DNA of 64,000 nt from Novosphingobium sp. CECT 9465 (GCF_920987055.1 NZ_CAKLBX010000001.1:1908501-1972500); one strand, 5' to 3'. Counted from the first letter of the stretch, positions 1-9,485 are shown. The notes: generated by a model from the letters alone, not told the origin. Translations and numbers: made by a program.

Positions 1-1
1 G

Positions 2-742
2 CAGCTGGCCGAAATTGGCGAGGATGGCCTTGCCGACGAAGTGCTGCGGCATCAGGCGCGCATCGGCGATCCTGGGCAATATGCGCCGCTTTCACGCCTG
101 GCGCGCGATCTGGGGTTGCCTTCGACGCAATTGTGGATGGCATACAATGCGCCGACAGGGGCAAGGCCGGATGAAGCCGCGCGGTTCCCCGCGCCCAAAT
201 GGGTTCCCGCTACCGGGTGGAAGGTCGATCCAGCGCTGCTGTTTGCCCATTCGCTGCAGGAATCGAATTTCCGCACGTCCGTCACCAGTCCGGCGGGTGC
301 GAAGGGCTTGATGCAAGTGAGGCCTGGCACCGCGCGCGACATGGCGCGGGCCGAACCACTGATGGCGGGCCGCGACAGCCAACTGGACCTGCCGGACGTG
401 AATCTGGCGTTCGGTCAGCAATACCTTCAGCAATTGCGCAATTCCGAAGCGACGCAAGGCCTTCTGCCCAAGGTCATGGCGGCCTATAACGCCGGACCAT
501 TGCCGATTTCGCGCTGGAACACCGAAATCCGCGGCGGCAACGATCCGCTGCTGTGGATGGAATCGATTCCCTATTGGGAAACGCGCGGTTACGTTTCCAT
601 CGTGATGCGCAATTACTGGATGTATGAGCGGCAGGCCGGCGGACCATCGGAAAGCCGCCTCGGACTGGTGCAAGGCATGTGGCCGAAGTTTCCGGGCCTT
701 GCCGGGGCTGAGAATGTAAGGATCGCATCGCGTGGCAATTGA
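2..742 (+). CDS. Lytic transglycosylase, SLT domain (5' end outside window)
   Basis: The reading frame is open from base 2, so the start lies upstream and only about 246 residues are visible. The SLT (soluble lytic transglycosylase, goose-lysozyme-like) domain is recognisable: the catalytic glutamate sits in SLQESNF, followed by the family motifs GLMQV and AYNAGP. Such enzymes cleave the MurNAc-GlcNAc bond of peptidoglycan in the periplasm to give anhydro-muropeptides. The C-terminal part after the SLT domain (IPYWETRGYVSIVMRNYWMYE) is typical of the Slt70/MltE-like group. The stop overlaps the GTG start of moaB by 11 bases, which suggests co-transcription. The family call is firm; the exact substrate preference is not visible. 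Confidence 0.88.
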   Translation, partial: QLAEIGEDGLADEVLRHQARIGDPGQYAPLSRLARDLGLPSTQLWMAYNAPTGARPDEAARFPAPKWVPATGWKVDPALLFAHSLQESNFRTSVTSPAGAKGLMQVRPGTARDMARAEPLMAGRDSQLDLPDVNLAFGQQYLQQLRNSEATQGLLPKVMAAYNAGPLPISRWNTEIRGGNDPLLWMESIPYWETRGYVSIVMRNYWMYERQAGGPSESRLGLVQGMWPKFPGLAGAENVRIASRGN

Positions 743-1259
743 CACTTCGCGGACCTTCAAGCCGATCAACATTGCCTTGCTGACCGTTTCGGATACGCGC
801 GGCCCCGAAGACGACACATCCGGCGATATATTGGCCGAACGGGTCAAGGCGGCAGGCCACAAACTGGCGGCGCGCGGGCTGGAAAAGGATGATGCCGACC
901 GCATCGCCAGCCGGCTCAACAACTGGATCGATGATCGCACGGTGGATGCGGTCATCATTACCGGCGGCACCGGACTGACCGGGCGCGACGTGACCCCAGA
1001 AGCGCTGGACCGCGTGAAGACGCGAGACATTCCAGGCTTTGGCGAACTGTTCCGCTGGCTCAGCTTCAAGACCATCGGCACCAGCACGATCCAGTCACGC
1101 GCCTGCGCGGTCGTGGCGCGCGGAACGTATATTTTTGCCCTGCCCGGATCAAACGGAGCGGTAAAGGATGGCTGGGACGGTATCCTTGCCGAACAGCTCG
1201 ACAGCCGCAACCGGCCCTGCAATTTCGTTGAACTGATGCCGAGGCTGCTGGAACAATAG
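732..1259 (+). CDS. moaB: Molybdenum cofactor biosynthesis protein B
   Basis: A 175-residue MoaB/MogA-fold protein. The molybdopterin-binding signature TGGTGLTGRDVTPEAL and the later ALPGSNGAVKDGWD are intact, and the length is that of MoaB. MoaB/Mog proteins bind molybdopterin and adenylylate it before metal insertion. The start is the GTG at 732, inside the end of the preceding transglycosylase gene, giving the N-terminus MAIDTSRTFKPINIALLTVSD, which matches the family. No other moa genes lie nearby, so the pathway is completed elsewhere. Confidence 0.9.
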   Translation: MAIDTSRTFKPINIALLTVSDTRGPEDDTSGDILAERVKAAGHKLAARGLEKDDADRIASRLNNWIDDRTVDAVIITGGTGLTGRDVTPEALDRVKTRDIPGFGELFRWLSFKTIGTSTIQSRACAVVARGTYIFALPGSNGAVKDGWDGILAEQLDSRNRPCNFVELMPRLLEQ

Positions 1260-1306
1260 CTTTCTGGCGCTTGCCTTTTTGTTCTGTTTATGTTCCAATC
1301 CCTGCC

Positions 1307-2380
1307 ATGACGATCCATGGCAGAGGCGCGCAATCGGCAAATGTGCCCACCCGCTTCGGCCTTGCCACGCGCGAAGCCGATGGCGACTGGCTGGATGCCT
1401 GCGAAGATATCGACGGTCCCGGCCCGAAGCTACGGACATCGGTAACGCAGGAGCATCCCCGCTCCATCTTGACCTTCAACCGATCGCCCGACATTCCGTT
1501 TGACCGCTCGGTCAACGCCTATCGCGGGTGCGAGCATGGCTGCATCTATTGCTATGCCCGGCCCAGCCATGCCTATCACGATCTGTCACCGGGGCTGGAT
1601 TTCGAAACGAAGCTGTTTGCAAAGCCCGATGCCGCAAAATTGCTGCGCGAGGCGCTCGCCAAGCCAGCCTATACGCCCGCGCCCATCGCGATGGGAACGA
1701 ATACCGATCCTTATCAGCCGATAGAGGCACGCTATCGCATCACACGATCGGTGCTCGAACTGTGCCTTGAACTGCGGCATCCAGTAACGATCACTACCAA
1801 ATCGGCGCGCGTACTGGATGATCTCGATCTTCTGGTAGAGCTTGCGCGGCACAATCTGACGGCCGTCGGCGTCTCGGTTACAAGTCTCGATCCGCGCCTG
1901 TCTGGTGTGCTGGAGCCGCGGGCATCCGCGCCTGCCAAGCGTCTGGAGGCGCTGGGACGTCTGGTCACCGCAGGTGTAACAGCCCATGTTTCGATCGCAC
2001 CGGTGATTCCATCGATAACCGATCAGCATCTTGAGGGAATTCTGCAGGAGGCCGCCGAACGCGGGGTGCGGTCTGCCAGCTGGATCATGCTCCGGCTGCC
2101 GCACGAGGTGGCGCCGCTTTTCCGCGAATGGCTCGATACACATTTTCCCGACCGCGCTGACAAGGTCATGTCGATCGTCCATTCCGTTCGCGAAGGGCGC
2201 GACAACGATCCGCGATTCTTCACGCGGATGAAGCCGAAAGGTGTGTGGGCAGACCTTGTCCGCAACCGGTTTCGTGTGGCCTGTCGAAAATACGGCATCG
2301 GCAAGGCCGAAGTGGACCTCGATTGCACACAATTCAGGAAACCCGGCAGAGGCGGGCAACTCGATCTGTTTCAGGCCTGA
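1307..2380 (+). CDS. Radical SAM protein, PA0069 / SplB-like family
   Basis: About 357 residues. The iron-sulfur motif CEHGCIYC (C-x3-C-x2-C) follows the family-specific stretch DRSVNAYRGC. The protein belongs to the group annotated as PA0069-family radical SAM or 'Rv2578c-like', related in sequence to spore photoproduct lyase; its reaction is not established. I chose the ATG at 1307 (MTIHGRGAQSANVP) over a TTG 36 bases upstream, because family members begin close to this GRGA-type motif. It lies 47 bases after moaB on the same strand and converges on the acyl-CoA ligase gene with almost no gap. Confidence 0.87.
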   Translation: MTIHGRGAQSANVPTRFGLATREADGDWLDACEDIDGPGPKLRTSVTQEHPRSILTFNRSPDIPFDRSVNAYRGCEHGCIYCYARPSHAYHDLSPGLDFETKLFAKPDAAKLLREALAKPAYTPAPIAMGTNTDPYQPIEARYRITRSVLELCLELRHPVTITTKSARVLDDLDLLVELARHNLTAVGVSVTSLDPRLSGVLEPRASAPAKRLEALGRLVTAGVTAHVSIAPVIPSITDQHLEGILQEAAERGVRSASWIMLRLPHEVAPLFREWLDTHFPDRADKVMSIVHSVREGRDNDPRFFTRMKPKGVWADLVRNRFRVACRKYGIGKAEVDLDCTQFRKPGRGGQLDLFQA

Positions 2381-2383
2381 ACG

Positions 2384-4003
2384 TCACACGGGCCATTGAT
2401 ATTCGCGAAACAGTTCGCGCAAGTCCTTCTTGCTGATCTTGCCGGTGCCGGTGTGCGGAATGGCATCGACGAAGGCGACCGCATCGGGGACCCACCATTT
2501 GGCCACATGCTGCCGCAAGTAATTGCGCAGTTCGTCCTGCGTAACTTCAGCGCCTTGCTTGGTCACCACGACCAGCAAGGGCCGTTCGCCCCACTTCGGG
2601 TGGACAATGCCGATGGCGGCGGCCTCGGCCACGGCCGGGTGACCCATTGCGACGTTTTCGAGTTCGACCGAACTGATCCACTCCCCGCCGGATTTGATCA
2701 CGTCCTTGGTGCGATCGGTCAGTCGCAACGTGCCTTCGGGATGAATGATCCCGACGTCGCCGGTATCGAACCACTGATCATCGCCGACTGCGTCGTGTTC
2801 GGCCTTGAAGTACCGCTTGACCACCCATGGCCCGCGAATCTGCAACGCGCCTGCGCTCTTGCCATCGCGCGGCAGGACCGTGGCAGGATTGCCAAGATCG
2901 ACGCAGCGTATCTCGATACCGAACGGAGGCCGCCCCTGCATCGCCTTGACCGCAACCCTTTGGTCAAGGCTCAGCTCTTCCCAATCAAGGGTTTCGGTCC
3001 CGGCGGTCCCAACGGGCGATGTTTCGGTCATGCCCCAGGCGTGATTGACGCGGATGCCCTGGCGCATGAAGCGTTCGACCATTACGCGCGGCATGGCGGA
3101 ACCTCCGCAGACGATCGTTTTCAAACTGCCTGGAATTGCGCCGTCGGTCGCATCGACATGTTGCAGCAGTGCAAGCCATACGGTCGGTACGCCAGCTGCT
3201 GCCGTCACGTGTTCACGATTGATGAGATCGCACAGGACGGCGCCTTCGTTGACGGCCGAAAACACCAGTTTGCTGCCGGCGGCTGCACCTGCCCAAGGCA
3301 ATCCCCAGCTGGCTGCATGGAACATCGGCACGATCGGCAACATGACCATGCGCGTATCCATGCCGAAAACCGGCGGAGTTATCGCGCTCATCGCATGAAG
3401 CATGGTCGAGCGGTGTTCGTAGAGAACACCCTTGGGATTTCCGGTGGTGCCACTGGTATAGCACAACATGCAGACATCGCGTTCATCGCCATCGGCCCAT
3501 TGGGCCTGCCCGTCTTCCGGGGCAATCCAGTCTTCGAAGTGAGGTGCCGGTTCGCCGCTGTCGAAGCAGATGTAGCGTTCGACCGTTGGCCAGCGGGGTT
3601 TCATCCGTGCGACCAGGGGAGCAAATGCCTTGTCAAACAGCATCACCCGGTCTTCGGCGTGATTGACGATATAATCGAGCTGATCTTCGAACAGGCGTGG
3701 GTTGATCGTGTGCAGGATGCCGCCAACGCCCACCGCGCCATACCAGCTGACGAGGTGGCGGTGATGATTCATCGCAAGCGTGGCTATACGGTCGCCCGGT
3801 TGAATGCCGATGCGGCGCAAGGCCTGGGTCATGCGCAGCGCATCGTGACGGATGCCGGCCCAGTTCGTGCGTGTTTCGCTGCCATCGGCCCAGCGGCTGA
3901 CGATCTCGCGCGTGGGGTGTTCGCGCGCGGCGTGATCGATCAGCCGAGCAACGCGCAACGTCCAGTCCTGCATCGACCCCATGGGCTGATTCCGCTGCTG
4001 CAT
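2384..4003 (-). CDS. Medium/long-chain acyl-CoA ligase (AMP-forming)
   Basis: A 539-residue ANL-superfamily adenylating enzyme of the AlkK-like fatty-acid CoA ligase type. The P-loop-like motif CYTSGTTGNPKG is complete, followed by WGMTETSP, the hinge/ATP motif YFDTGD-like WFDTGDVG, and the C-terminal lysine motif TGKISKKDLR. It should activate fatty or aromatic-chain carboxylic acids to acyl-CoA through an acyl-AMP intermediate in the cytoplasm. The ATG at 4003 has a purine-rich GGGAGAG just upstream; in-frame ATGs at residues 8 and 11 are alternatives. It starts 21 bases after dnaE and may be in the same transcript. Chain-length preference cannot be read from the sequence. Confidence 0.87.
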   Translation of the reverse strand: MQQRNQPMGSMQDWTLRVARLIDHAAREHPTREIVSRWADGSETRTNWAGIRHDALRMTQALRRIGIQPGDRIATLAMNHHRHLVSWYGAVGVGGILHTINPRLFEDQLDYIVNHAEDRVMLFDKAFAPLVARMKPRWPTVERYICFDSGEPAPHFEDWIAPEDGQAQWADGDERDVCMLCYTSGTTGNPKGVLYEHRSTMLHAMSAITPPVFGMDTRMVMLPIVPMFHAASWGLPWAGAAAGSKLVFSAVNEGAVLCDLINREHVTAAAGVPTVWLALLQHVDATDGAIPGSLKTIVCGGSAMPRVMVERFMRQGIRVNHAWGMTETSPVGTAGTETLDWEELSLDQRVAVKAMQGRPPFGIEIRCVDLGNPATVLPRDGKSAGALQIRGPWVVKRYFKAEHDAVGDDQWFDTGDVGIIHPEGTLRLTDRTKDVIKSGGEWISSVELENVAMGHPAVAEAAAIGIVHPKWGERPLLVVVTKQGAEVTQDELRNYLRQHVAKWWVPDAVAFVDAIPHTGTGKISKKDLRELFREYQWPV

Positions 4004-4024
4004 GGTCTCTCTCCCGAACGCCGT

Positions 4025-7000
4025 CTATTCGACGAGCCGCAGATACCTTTCCGGCCTTGCGGACAGCGCCACATTGGCAAGTCCTTCTATCGGGATCAAT
4101 CTTTCGATCAGGTCACTGTCGAGTTTGAAATCGTTGCCGAGCCGGACCAGAGGCTCCTTCGGTCCGCCGGTCTTGAGCCGCGCCAGTACCTCGCCCTTGG
4201 CATCGCCGCCACGCGGCAGCAGCAGGGCGAGTTCGGCAATCGCTTCGGGCCGGGACACTTCGAGCTTCAATTGCATGCGCGATGCGCTGGTGACCGAGGC
4301 CAGAGGCCGCGCGCCCCGGACCGTCACGCGCGGGGCTTCGTCAGGGTTCGGGCGGTCGAGTTCGACATTGAGCAGGACGCAGGTGCCTTCCCGCGCCCAT
4401 TGCTGGAACGGTTCGACCAGCGCTTCCTCGAAGCATGAGGCCGAAAACAGCCCCGAACTGTCCGAGAAATCGGCCATGACGAAGTCCTTGCCTCGCTTGG
4501 TCTTGCGTTTCTGCACATTCTCCACCAGCGCGGCCATGACCGCCGCCGACCGGCCCGCCGCCTCACCCGTCCCGCCGATCAGGCTGCCGAAAGTCCGCGC
4601 GCCGTTGGCCGATGCGACTGCGCGATATTCCTCGACCGGGTGCGCCGCAAAATAGAAGCCGAAGTTCTCGCGCTCTGCCGCCATCTGTTCGGATCGCGAC
4701 CATGGCTTTGCATCGGCAAGGCGTGTAGCGGGAACGGCGTGATCGTCGCTTCCGAACAGCCCGCCCTGCCCCGATGTGCGCGAGCGTGACGCTTCATCGG
4801 CAACCGCCATCAGCAGTTCGGCGTTGGCGATCACTTGTGCGCGATTGGATTCCAGACAGTCCAGCGCTCCGCCAGCGGCCAGGGCTTCCAACTGGCGGCG
4901 GTTCATCGCGCCTGCGGGGATGCGGCGAAACAGGTCATCGAGCGAGGCGAACGGGCCATTGGCTTCGCGCTCCTCGACAATCTGCTCCATCGCCTTTTCA
5001 CCGACATTGCGCAGGCCCGCCAGGGCATAGCGCACAGCATAGCCATCATGTGTGCGTTCGACGGTAAATTCAGCGACCGAATGATTGATATCCGGCCCGG
5101 CCAGCGCCACGCCATTGCGGCGCATATCATCGACGAAGACCGAAAGCTTTTCCGACTGGTGCATGTCGAAGCACATCGAAGCAGCATAGAATTCGTGCGG
5201 GTAGTGGGTTTTCAACCATGCGGTCTGGTAAGCCAACAGGGCGTAAGCGGCGGCATGGGACTTGTTGAAACCATACCCTGCGAACTTGTCGATCAAGTCG
5301 AACAGTTCGTTGGCCTTGGCTGCCGGGATGTCGGAAACGGTCTTGCAGCCATCGACGAAACGCTGGCGCTGCGCATCCATTTCTGCCTGGACCTTCTTGC
5401 CCATGGCGCGGCGCAGAAGATCGGCGTCACCCAGCGAATAGCCCGCCAGTATCTGCGCGGCCTGCATCACCTGTTCCTGATAGACGAAGATGCCGTAGGT
5501 TTCGGAGAGGATGACGCTGAGCTTCTCGTGCGGATATTCGATCGCTTCCAGCCCGTTCTTGCGGCGGCCGAACAGCGGGATATTGTCCATCGGACCGGGC
5601 CGATAAAGCGAGACCAGTGCGATAATGTCGCCGAAGTTCGTGGGCTTCACCGCCGCCAGTGTGCGACGCATGCCTTCGGATTCGAGCTGGAACACGCCGA
5701 CGGTATCGCCCGACTGGAGCAGCTTGTAGGTCTGCTCATCGTCCCACGCCAGCGCGGACAGGTCGATCTCGATCTGGCGCTTGCCCAGCAGGTCCACCGC
5801 CTTGCGCAGGACCGACAACGTCTTGAGACCAAGGAAGTCGAACTTGACCAGCCCTGCATCCTCGACATGCTTCATGTCGAACTGGGTGACCGGCATGTCC
5901 GAGCGCGGATCGCGGTACAGCGGCACGAGTTGCGCCAGCGGACGGTCGCCGATCACCACGCCTGCCGCGTGAGTGGAACTGTTGCGCGGCAGACCTTCCA
6001 GTTGCATCGCCAGGTCGATCAGGCGCTTGACCTCAGGGTCGCGGTCATATTCGCGCTTGAGTTCCATCACGCCGTTCAGCGCGCGGGGCAGCGGCCACGG
6101 ATCGGTGGGATGGTTGGGCACCATCTTGCACAGGCGGTCGGTCTGGCCATAGCTCATCTGCAGGATGCGGCCGGTATCGCGCAGCACCGCGCGGGCCTTC
6201 AGCTTGCCGAATGTGATGATCTGGGCGACGTGATCCTGCCCGTATTTCTGCTGGACATAACGGATCACTTCGCCGCGCCGTGTTTCGCAGAAATCGATAT
6301 CGAAGTCCGGCATGGACACGCGTTCGGGATTGAGGAAGCGTTCGAACAGCAGGCCCAGCTTGATCGGATCAAGGTCCGTGATCGTCAGCGCCCATGCAAC
6401 GAGCGAACCTGCGCCCGAACCACGGCCCGGCCCCACCGGAATGCCCTGATCCTTGGCCCATTTGATGAAATCGGCCACGATCAGGAAGTAACCGCCAAAG
6501 CCCATGCGGTTGATGATACCAACTTCGAATTCGAGGCGCTCGCGATAACCGAGAACTTCATCCCAAACGCCGGCAAGGTTGAGTTGCGGGTAATCGGCCG
6601 GGTCCGGTTCGGCATCAGGCCCCAGGCACAGCACCCGGTCCAGTTCTTCGTGCGTGAAATCGGGGTAATAGGGCTTGAGCCGCAGGACGAGACCCTTGCG
6701 GCTGTCTGCCGCGCACATCCGCGCTTCGCCTTCCTGATCGCCCGCAAGACTGGGCAGGATCGGCTTGCGGCGTGGCGGCATCACCGCGCAGCGTTGCGCC
6801 ACGACCAGCGTGTTGGCGATGGCCTCAGGCAGATCCTTGAACAGTTCCTCCATCACCTCGGCAGGCTTGATCCACCATTCGCGGCTTGAACGCGGGCGGT
6901 CGGTGCTGTCGACATGAGTGGAACTGGCGATGCACAGCATGGCATCATGGGCATCGTAAAAGCCGCGTTCGGCGAACCGGGCGGGGTTTGTGGCGACAAG

Positions 7001-7615
7001 GGGCAGATCGCGCGCATAGGCCAGATCGATCAGCGCATTTTCGGCGGCTTCTTCTGCGGCATCGTTGCGGCGCGCGATTTCAATGTAGAGACGCCGGGGA
7101 AACAGGTCTTGCAGCTTGCCGAGGTAAGCTTCGGCGGCGGATTGCTGCTGCCCCGCCAGCAGTTGCACCAAAGCGCCTTCCCCGGCGGCGGTCAGGCAGA
7201 TCAGGCCATCTGTATGACCGACAAGGTCCGCCAGCACGACATGGGCTTCGAATTCCAGCGGGCGATCCAGATGCGCGCGGCTGACAAGATGGCAGAGATT
7301 ATCGTAACCGGCCGAATCCTGGGCATAGAGCGCCAGCCAATCGATAGTCGGCGATGCGGGACCGAAGCCGGTTGCGGCCCCTTCCCGATCGGGCCGGGCA
7401 ACCGCCAGCATTGTTCCGATGATGGGCTGCACGCCCATATCCTTGCACGCCTTGGCAAAGGCGACGGAACCATAAAGCCCATTGCGGTCGGTTATGGCGA
7501 CAGCCGGAAAACCACGCTCTGCCGCCGTCTTGGCGATGGCTTTCGGGTCTACCGCACCATCCAGCATCGTATAGGATGAAAAGACGCGCAGCGGGACAAA
7601 GGAAGCGTGGGGCAT
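4025..7615 (-). CDS. dnaE: DNA polymerase III alpha subunit
   Basis: 1196 residues, the size of a replicative DnaE1. The order is an N-terminal PHP domain (residues 1-280), the polymerase core with PGRGSGAGSLVAWAL and the catalytic PDFDIDFCETRRGEV motif (two of the metal-binding aspartates), the finger region, then helix-hairpin-helix and OB domains. The PHP domain reads LRVFSSYTMLDGA where exonuclease-active PHP domains carry a metal-binding histidine, so proofreading is presumably left to a separate epsilon subunit. The alternative, the error-prone DnaE2/ImuC, is less likely on N-terminal motif and on lack of imuA/imuB neighbours. A terminator-like hairpin separates it from gpx upstream. 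Confidence 0.95.
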   Translation of the reverse strand: MPHASFVPLRVFSSYTMLDGAVDPKAIAKTAAERGFPAVAITDRNGLYGSVAFAKACKDMGVQPIIGTMLAVARPDREGAATGFGPASPTIDWLALYAQDSAGYDNLCHLVSRAHLDRPLEFEAHVVLADLVGHTDGLICLTAAGEGALVQLLAGQQQSAAEAYLGKLQDLFPRRLYIEIARRNDAAEEAAENALIDLAYARDLPLVATNPARFAERGFYDAHDAMLCIASSTHVDSTDRPRSSREWWIKPAEVMEELFKDLPEAIANTLVVAQRCAVMPPRRKPILPSLAGDQEGEARMCAADSRKGLVLRLKPYYPDFTHEELDRVLCLGPDAEPDPADYPQLNLAGVWDEVLGYRERLEFEVGIINRMGFGGYFLIVADFIKWAKDQGIPVGPGRGSGAGSLVAWALTITDLDPIKLGLLFERFLNPERVSMPDFDIDFCETRRGEVIRYVQQKYGQDHVAQIITFGKLKARAVLRDTGRILQMSYGQTDRLCKMVPNHPTDPWPLPRALNGVMELKREYDRDPEVKRLIDLAMQLEGLPRNSSTHAAGVVIGDRPLAQLVPLYRDPRSDMPVTQFDMKHVEDAGLVKFDFLGLKTLSVLRKAVDLLGKRQIEIDLSALAWDDEQTYKLLQSGDTVGVFQLESEGMRRTLAAVKPTNFGDIIALVSLYRPGPMDNIPLFGRRKNGLEAIEYPHEKLSVILSETYGIFVYQEQVMQAAQILAGYSLGDADLLRRAMGKKVQAEMDAQRQRFVDGCKTVSDIPAAKANELFDLIDKFAGYGFNKSHAAAYALLAYQTAWLKTHYPHEFYAASMCFDMHQSEKLSVFVDDMRRNGVALAGPDINHSVAEFTVERTHDGYAVRYALAGLRNVGEKAMEQIVEEREANGPFASLDDLFRRIPAGAMNRRQLEALAAGGALDCLESNRAQVIANAELLMAVADEASRSRTSGQGGLFGSDDHAVPATRLADAKPWSRSEQMAAERENFGFYFAAHPVEEYRAVASANGARTFGSLIGGTGEAAGRSAAVMAALVENVQKRKTKRGKDFVMADFSDSSGLFSASCFEEALVEPFQQWAREGTCVLLNVELDRPNPDEAPRVTVRGARPLASVTSASRMQLKLEVSRPEAIAELALLLPRGGDAKGEVLARLKTGGPKEPLVRLGNDFKLDSDLIERLIPIEGLANVALSARPERYLRLVE

Positions 7616-7630
7616 GATTTCAAGGTAAGC

Positions 7631-7666
7631 AAAAGGCTGCGCCCTTTCGAGAGGCGCAGCCTTTTT
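7631..7666 (-). terminator. Rho-independent terminator between gpx and dnaE
   Basis: A 13-base stem reading AAAAGGCTGCGCC pairs with GGCGCAGCCTTTT across a 9-base loop. It lies 25 bases beyond the gpx stop codon and ends just before dnaE. The run of T residues is stronger on the plus strand, but the flanking genes are both on the minus strand, so the likely role is to end the gpx transcript. Confidence 0.8.
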
Positions 7667-7690
7667 TATCCCCTGTTGTCTATGCGATAA

Positions 7691-8179
7691 TCAGAGCAGC
7701 GCTTCGATATCCCTGGCGATGCTTTCAGGCTTGTCGGTCGGGGCGTAGCGGCGGACGACCTTGCCGTCGCGACCGATCAGGAACTTGGTGAAGTTCCACT
7801 TGATCGCCTTGGTGCCAAGCACACCCGGCGCTTCCTTCTTGAGCCAGTCATAGAGCGGATCGGCATTGTCGCCGTTGACATCGATCTTGGCCATGAGCGG
7901 GAAGCTGACGCCGAAGTTGATCTTGCAGAAGCTTTCGATCTCGTCAGCACTGCCCGGCTCCTGCGCGCCGAACTGGTTGCACGGGAATGCCAGCACTTCA
8001 AAGCCACGGTCACCGTACTGTTTCCACAGCGCTTCGAGGCCATCGTATTGCGGGGTAAAGCCGCATTTCGATGCGGTGTTCACGACGAGCAAGACCTTGC
8101 CGACCTTGTCAGCCAGATCGATCGTTTCGCCATTTGGCTTCTTCGCCGTGAAATCGGCAATGGTCGCAGGTGTGCTCAT
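7691..8179 (-). CDS. Glutathione peroxidase (cysteine type)
   Basis: A 162-residue thiol peroxidase of the GPx family. The peroxidatic residue is Cys39 in NTASKCGFT (a cysteine, not selenocysteine), with the family motifs FPCNQFG and KWNFTKFL carrying the other tetrad residues. It reduces hydrogen peroxide or lipid hydroperoxides with thioredoxin or glutathione. The ATG at 8179 overlaps the stop of the upstream 77-residue gene as ATGA, so translation is probably coupled. A terminator follows. Confidence 0.93.
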   Translation of the reverse strand: MSTPATIADFTAKKPNGETIDLADKVGKVLLVVNTASKCGFTPQYDGLEALWKQYGDRGFEVLAFPCNQFGAQEPGSADEIESFCKINFGVSFPLMAKIDVNGDNADPLYDWLKKEAPGVLGTKAIKWNFTKFLIGRDGKVVRRYAPTDKPESIARDIEALL

Positions 8180-8409
8180 ACCAGACCTTCAGACTTGGCC
8201 AGTTCCATGACTTCACCGACGTTGAGCGACTTTCCGCCCGCCACATCGATGACCAGACGTGCGCGCTGATCGACCGACATGCCGACCACCTCGGTAACGA
8301 GTTCGCGGAGCGGTGCCTTTTTCAGCATGTTGAAGTTATACTGCATTTCCGAACCGGCATCGTCGCGTTCATGCAGCGTGGCCTCGGCATTCCAATCAAG
8401 ACCGGACAT
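8176..8409 (-). CDS. Small conserved protein of unknown function, paralogue 1
   Basis: 77 residues starting MSGLDWNAEATLHERDD; the ATG at 8409 has GGGAG upstream. I do not recognise the family. The C-terminal half (ELVTEVVGMSVDQRARLVID, then a glycine turn and LNVGEVMELAK) matches the C-terminal half of the next gene upstream, with the same pattern LV..V..(M/L)S.D.RA.LVI....G....(A/V)GE(V/I)..LA. The two are therefore tandem paralogues with different N-termini. The protein has no signal peptide or membrane segment. Its stop overlaps the gpx start (ATGA), which links it to glutathione peroxidase expression. Confidence 0.75.
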   Translation of the reverse strand: MSGLDWNAEATLHERDDAGSEMQYNFNMLKKAPLRELVTEVVGMSVDQRARLVIDVAGGKSLNVGEVMELAKSEGLV

Positions 8410-8478
8410 GATTTCTCCCCTTGTCGGCGAAAGACGTGGCACGTCATGCAAACCCGATCAACGGGAAACCTCGCCAGC

Positions 8479-8742
8479 TTAACCCGGAAAATCGGAGCGC
8501 CGTGCCAGCGCCGCGATTTCTGCGGCGGAATACTGGCGGTCACCCGATTTTTCGATCACGAGGCTTGCGCGCTCATCTTCTGAAAGGCGGGCGACAAGCC
8601 TGACCATGTCAGCAAACGTGCCTGCATGAAGCGAGGCGAAACCGTGAAATACACCGTCGGCCGCCTCGCGGCGCAAAACGGTGGCATGGTCGTTCCAGAA
8701 TGCGGCGGCATCGGCGGCTTCTGCGCGGATCGTTGTGTTCAT
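8479..8742 (-). CDS. Small conserved protein of unknown function, paralogue 2
   Basis: 87 residues, predicted cytoplasmic and helical. The second half (MVRLVARLSEDERASLVIE, then DRQYSAAEIAALARRS) is clearly homologous to the second half of the adjacent 77-residue protein. The first half contains FHGFASLHAGTFADM and differs. The ATG at 8742 is preceded by AAGGAG at a somewhat long spacing. It lies 53 bases after lolD and 69 bases before its paralogue, in line with the lolCD-gpx direction of transcription. No function can be assigned; the shared module looks like a small helical fold that may pair with its paralogue. Confidence 0.7.
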   Translation of the reverse strand: MNTTIRAEAADAAAFWNDHATVLRREAADGVFHGFASLHAGTFADMVRLVARLSEDERASLVIEKSGDRQYSAAEIAALARRSDFPG

Positions 8743-8795
8743 GGGAATACGATCTCCTTCTGCAAGAACAAACGCGCAGAATGGCCGCCGTATCC

Positions 8796-9485
8796 CTATT
8801 CCAGCACACCTTCATGCAAGCGTACGACGCGGTCCATGCGCAAGGCCAGCCGCTCGTTGTGCGTGGCGATGAGCGCTGAACTGCCCTCGCCGCGCACCAG
8901 CTTGAGGAATTCCTCCAGGACGCGGTCTGCGGTGGCTTCGTCAAGATTGCCGGTCGGTTCGTCGGCCAGTACCAGTTCCGGGCGGTTGGCGAGCGCGCGC
9001 GCAACCGCGACCCGCTGCTGTTCGCCCCCGGAAAGCTGGCTTGGACGGTGATCGAGCCGCCTGGACAGACCGAGCGCGCCGAGAAGCTCACTTGCGCGTG
9101 CTTCGGCGGCTGAGCGATCTGTGCCCGCAACCAGTTGCGGCAGGACCACATTTTCGAGGGCACTGAAATCTGCCAGCAGGTGGTGGAACTGATAGACGAA
9201 GCCAAGATGATCGCGGCGCAGCGCGGTGCGATCATCGCCTGACAGCTTTGACGCATCCGTACCGGCAATCTCGATCAGCCCGGAAAACCCGCCTTCGAGC
9301 AGGCCGATGGCTTGAAGCATGGTCGATTTGCCAGAGCCTGATGGGCCGAGCAGCGCGACGATCTCACCGGGACGGATTTCGAGGTTCACGCCACGCAGAA
9401 CATCGATGGTCACCCCGCCCTGGCTGAACGAGCGGCGCAATTCGCGCAGGCGGACGATTGGCTGATTGCTGTTGGAATCACTCAT
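8796..9485 (-). CDS. lolD: Lipoprotein-releasing ABC transporter ATPase
   Basis: 229 residues with Walker [10 protein letters not shown], the ABC signature [15 protein letters not shown], Walker [13 protein letters not shown] and the switch histidine in ATHNE. Together with LolC/LolE-type permeases it extracts lipoproteins from the inner membrane for transfer to LolA. The ATG at 9485 lies inside the end of the permease gene (8-base overlap), the standard lolCD arrangement. The adjacent permease distinguishes it from FtsE- or MacB-type ATPases. Confidence 0.94.
   Translation of the reverse strand: MSDSNSNQPIVRLRELRRSFSQGGVTIDVLRGVNLEIRPGEIVALLGPSGSGKSTMLQAIGLLEGGFSGLIEIAGTDASKLSGDDRTALRRDHLGFVYQFHHLLADFSALENVVLPQLVAGTDRSAAEARASELLGALGLSRRLDHRPSQLSGGEQQRVAVARALANRPELVLADEPTGNLDEATADRVLEEFLKLVRGEGSSALIATHNERLALRMDRVVRLHEGVLE

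Noticed and set aside
2396..4438. 680-codon open frame on the plus strand
   Set aside because: It lies opposite the acyl-CoA ligase and the end of dnaE, both with clear motifs. Such antisense frames are common in GC-rich DNA with biased third positions; no family motif was seen.
4835..6889. 684-codon open frame on the plus strand
   Set aside because: Antisense to dnaE, rich in His/Arg/Gln in the pattern of a shadow frame.
4025..7615. dnaE as the error-prone DnaE2 (ImuC)
   Set aside because: The N-terminal region and the lack of imuA/imuB neighbours favour the replicative DnaE1.
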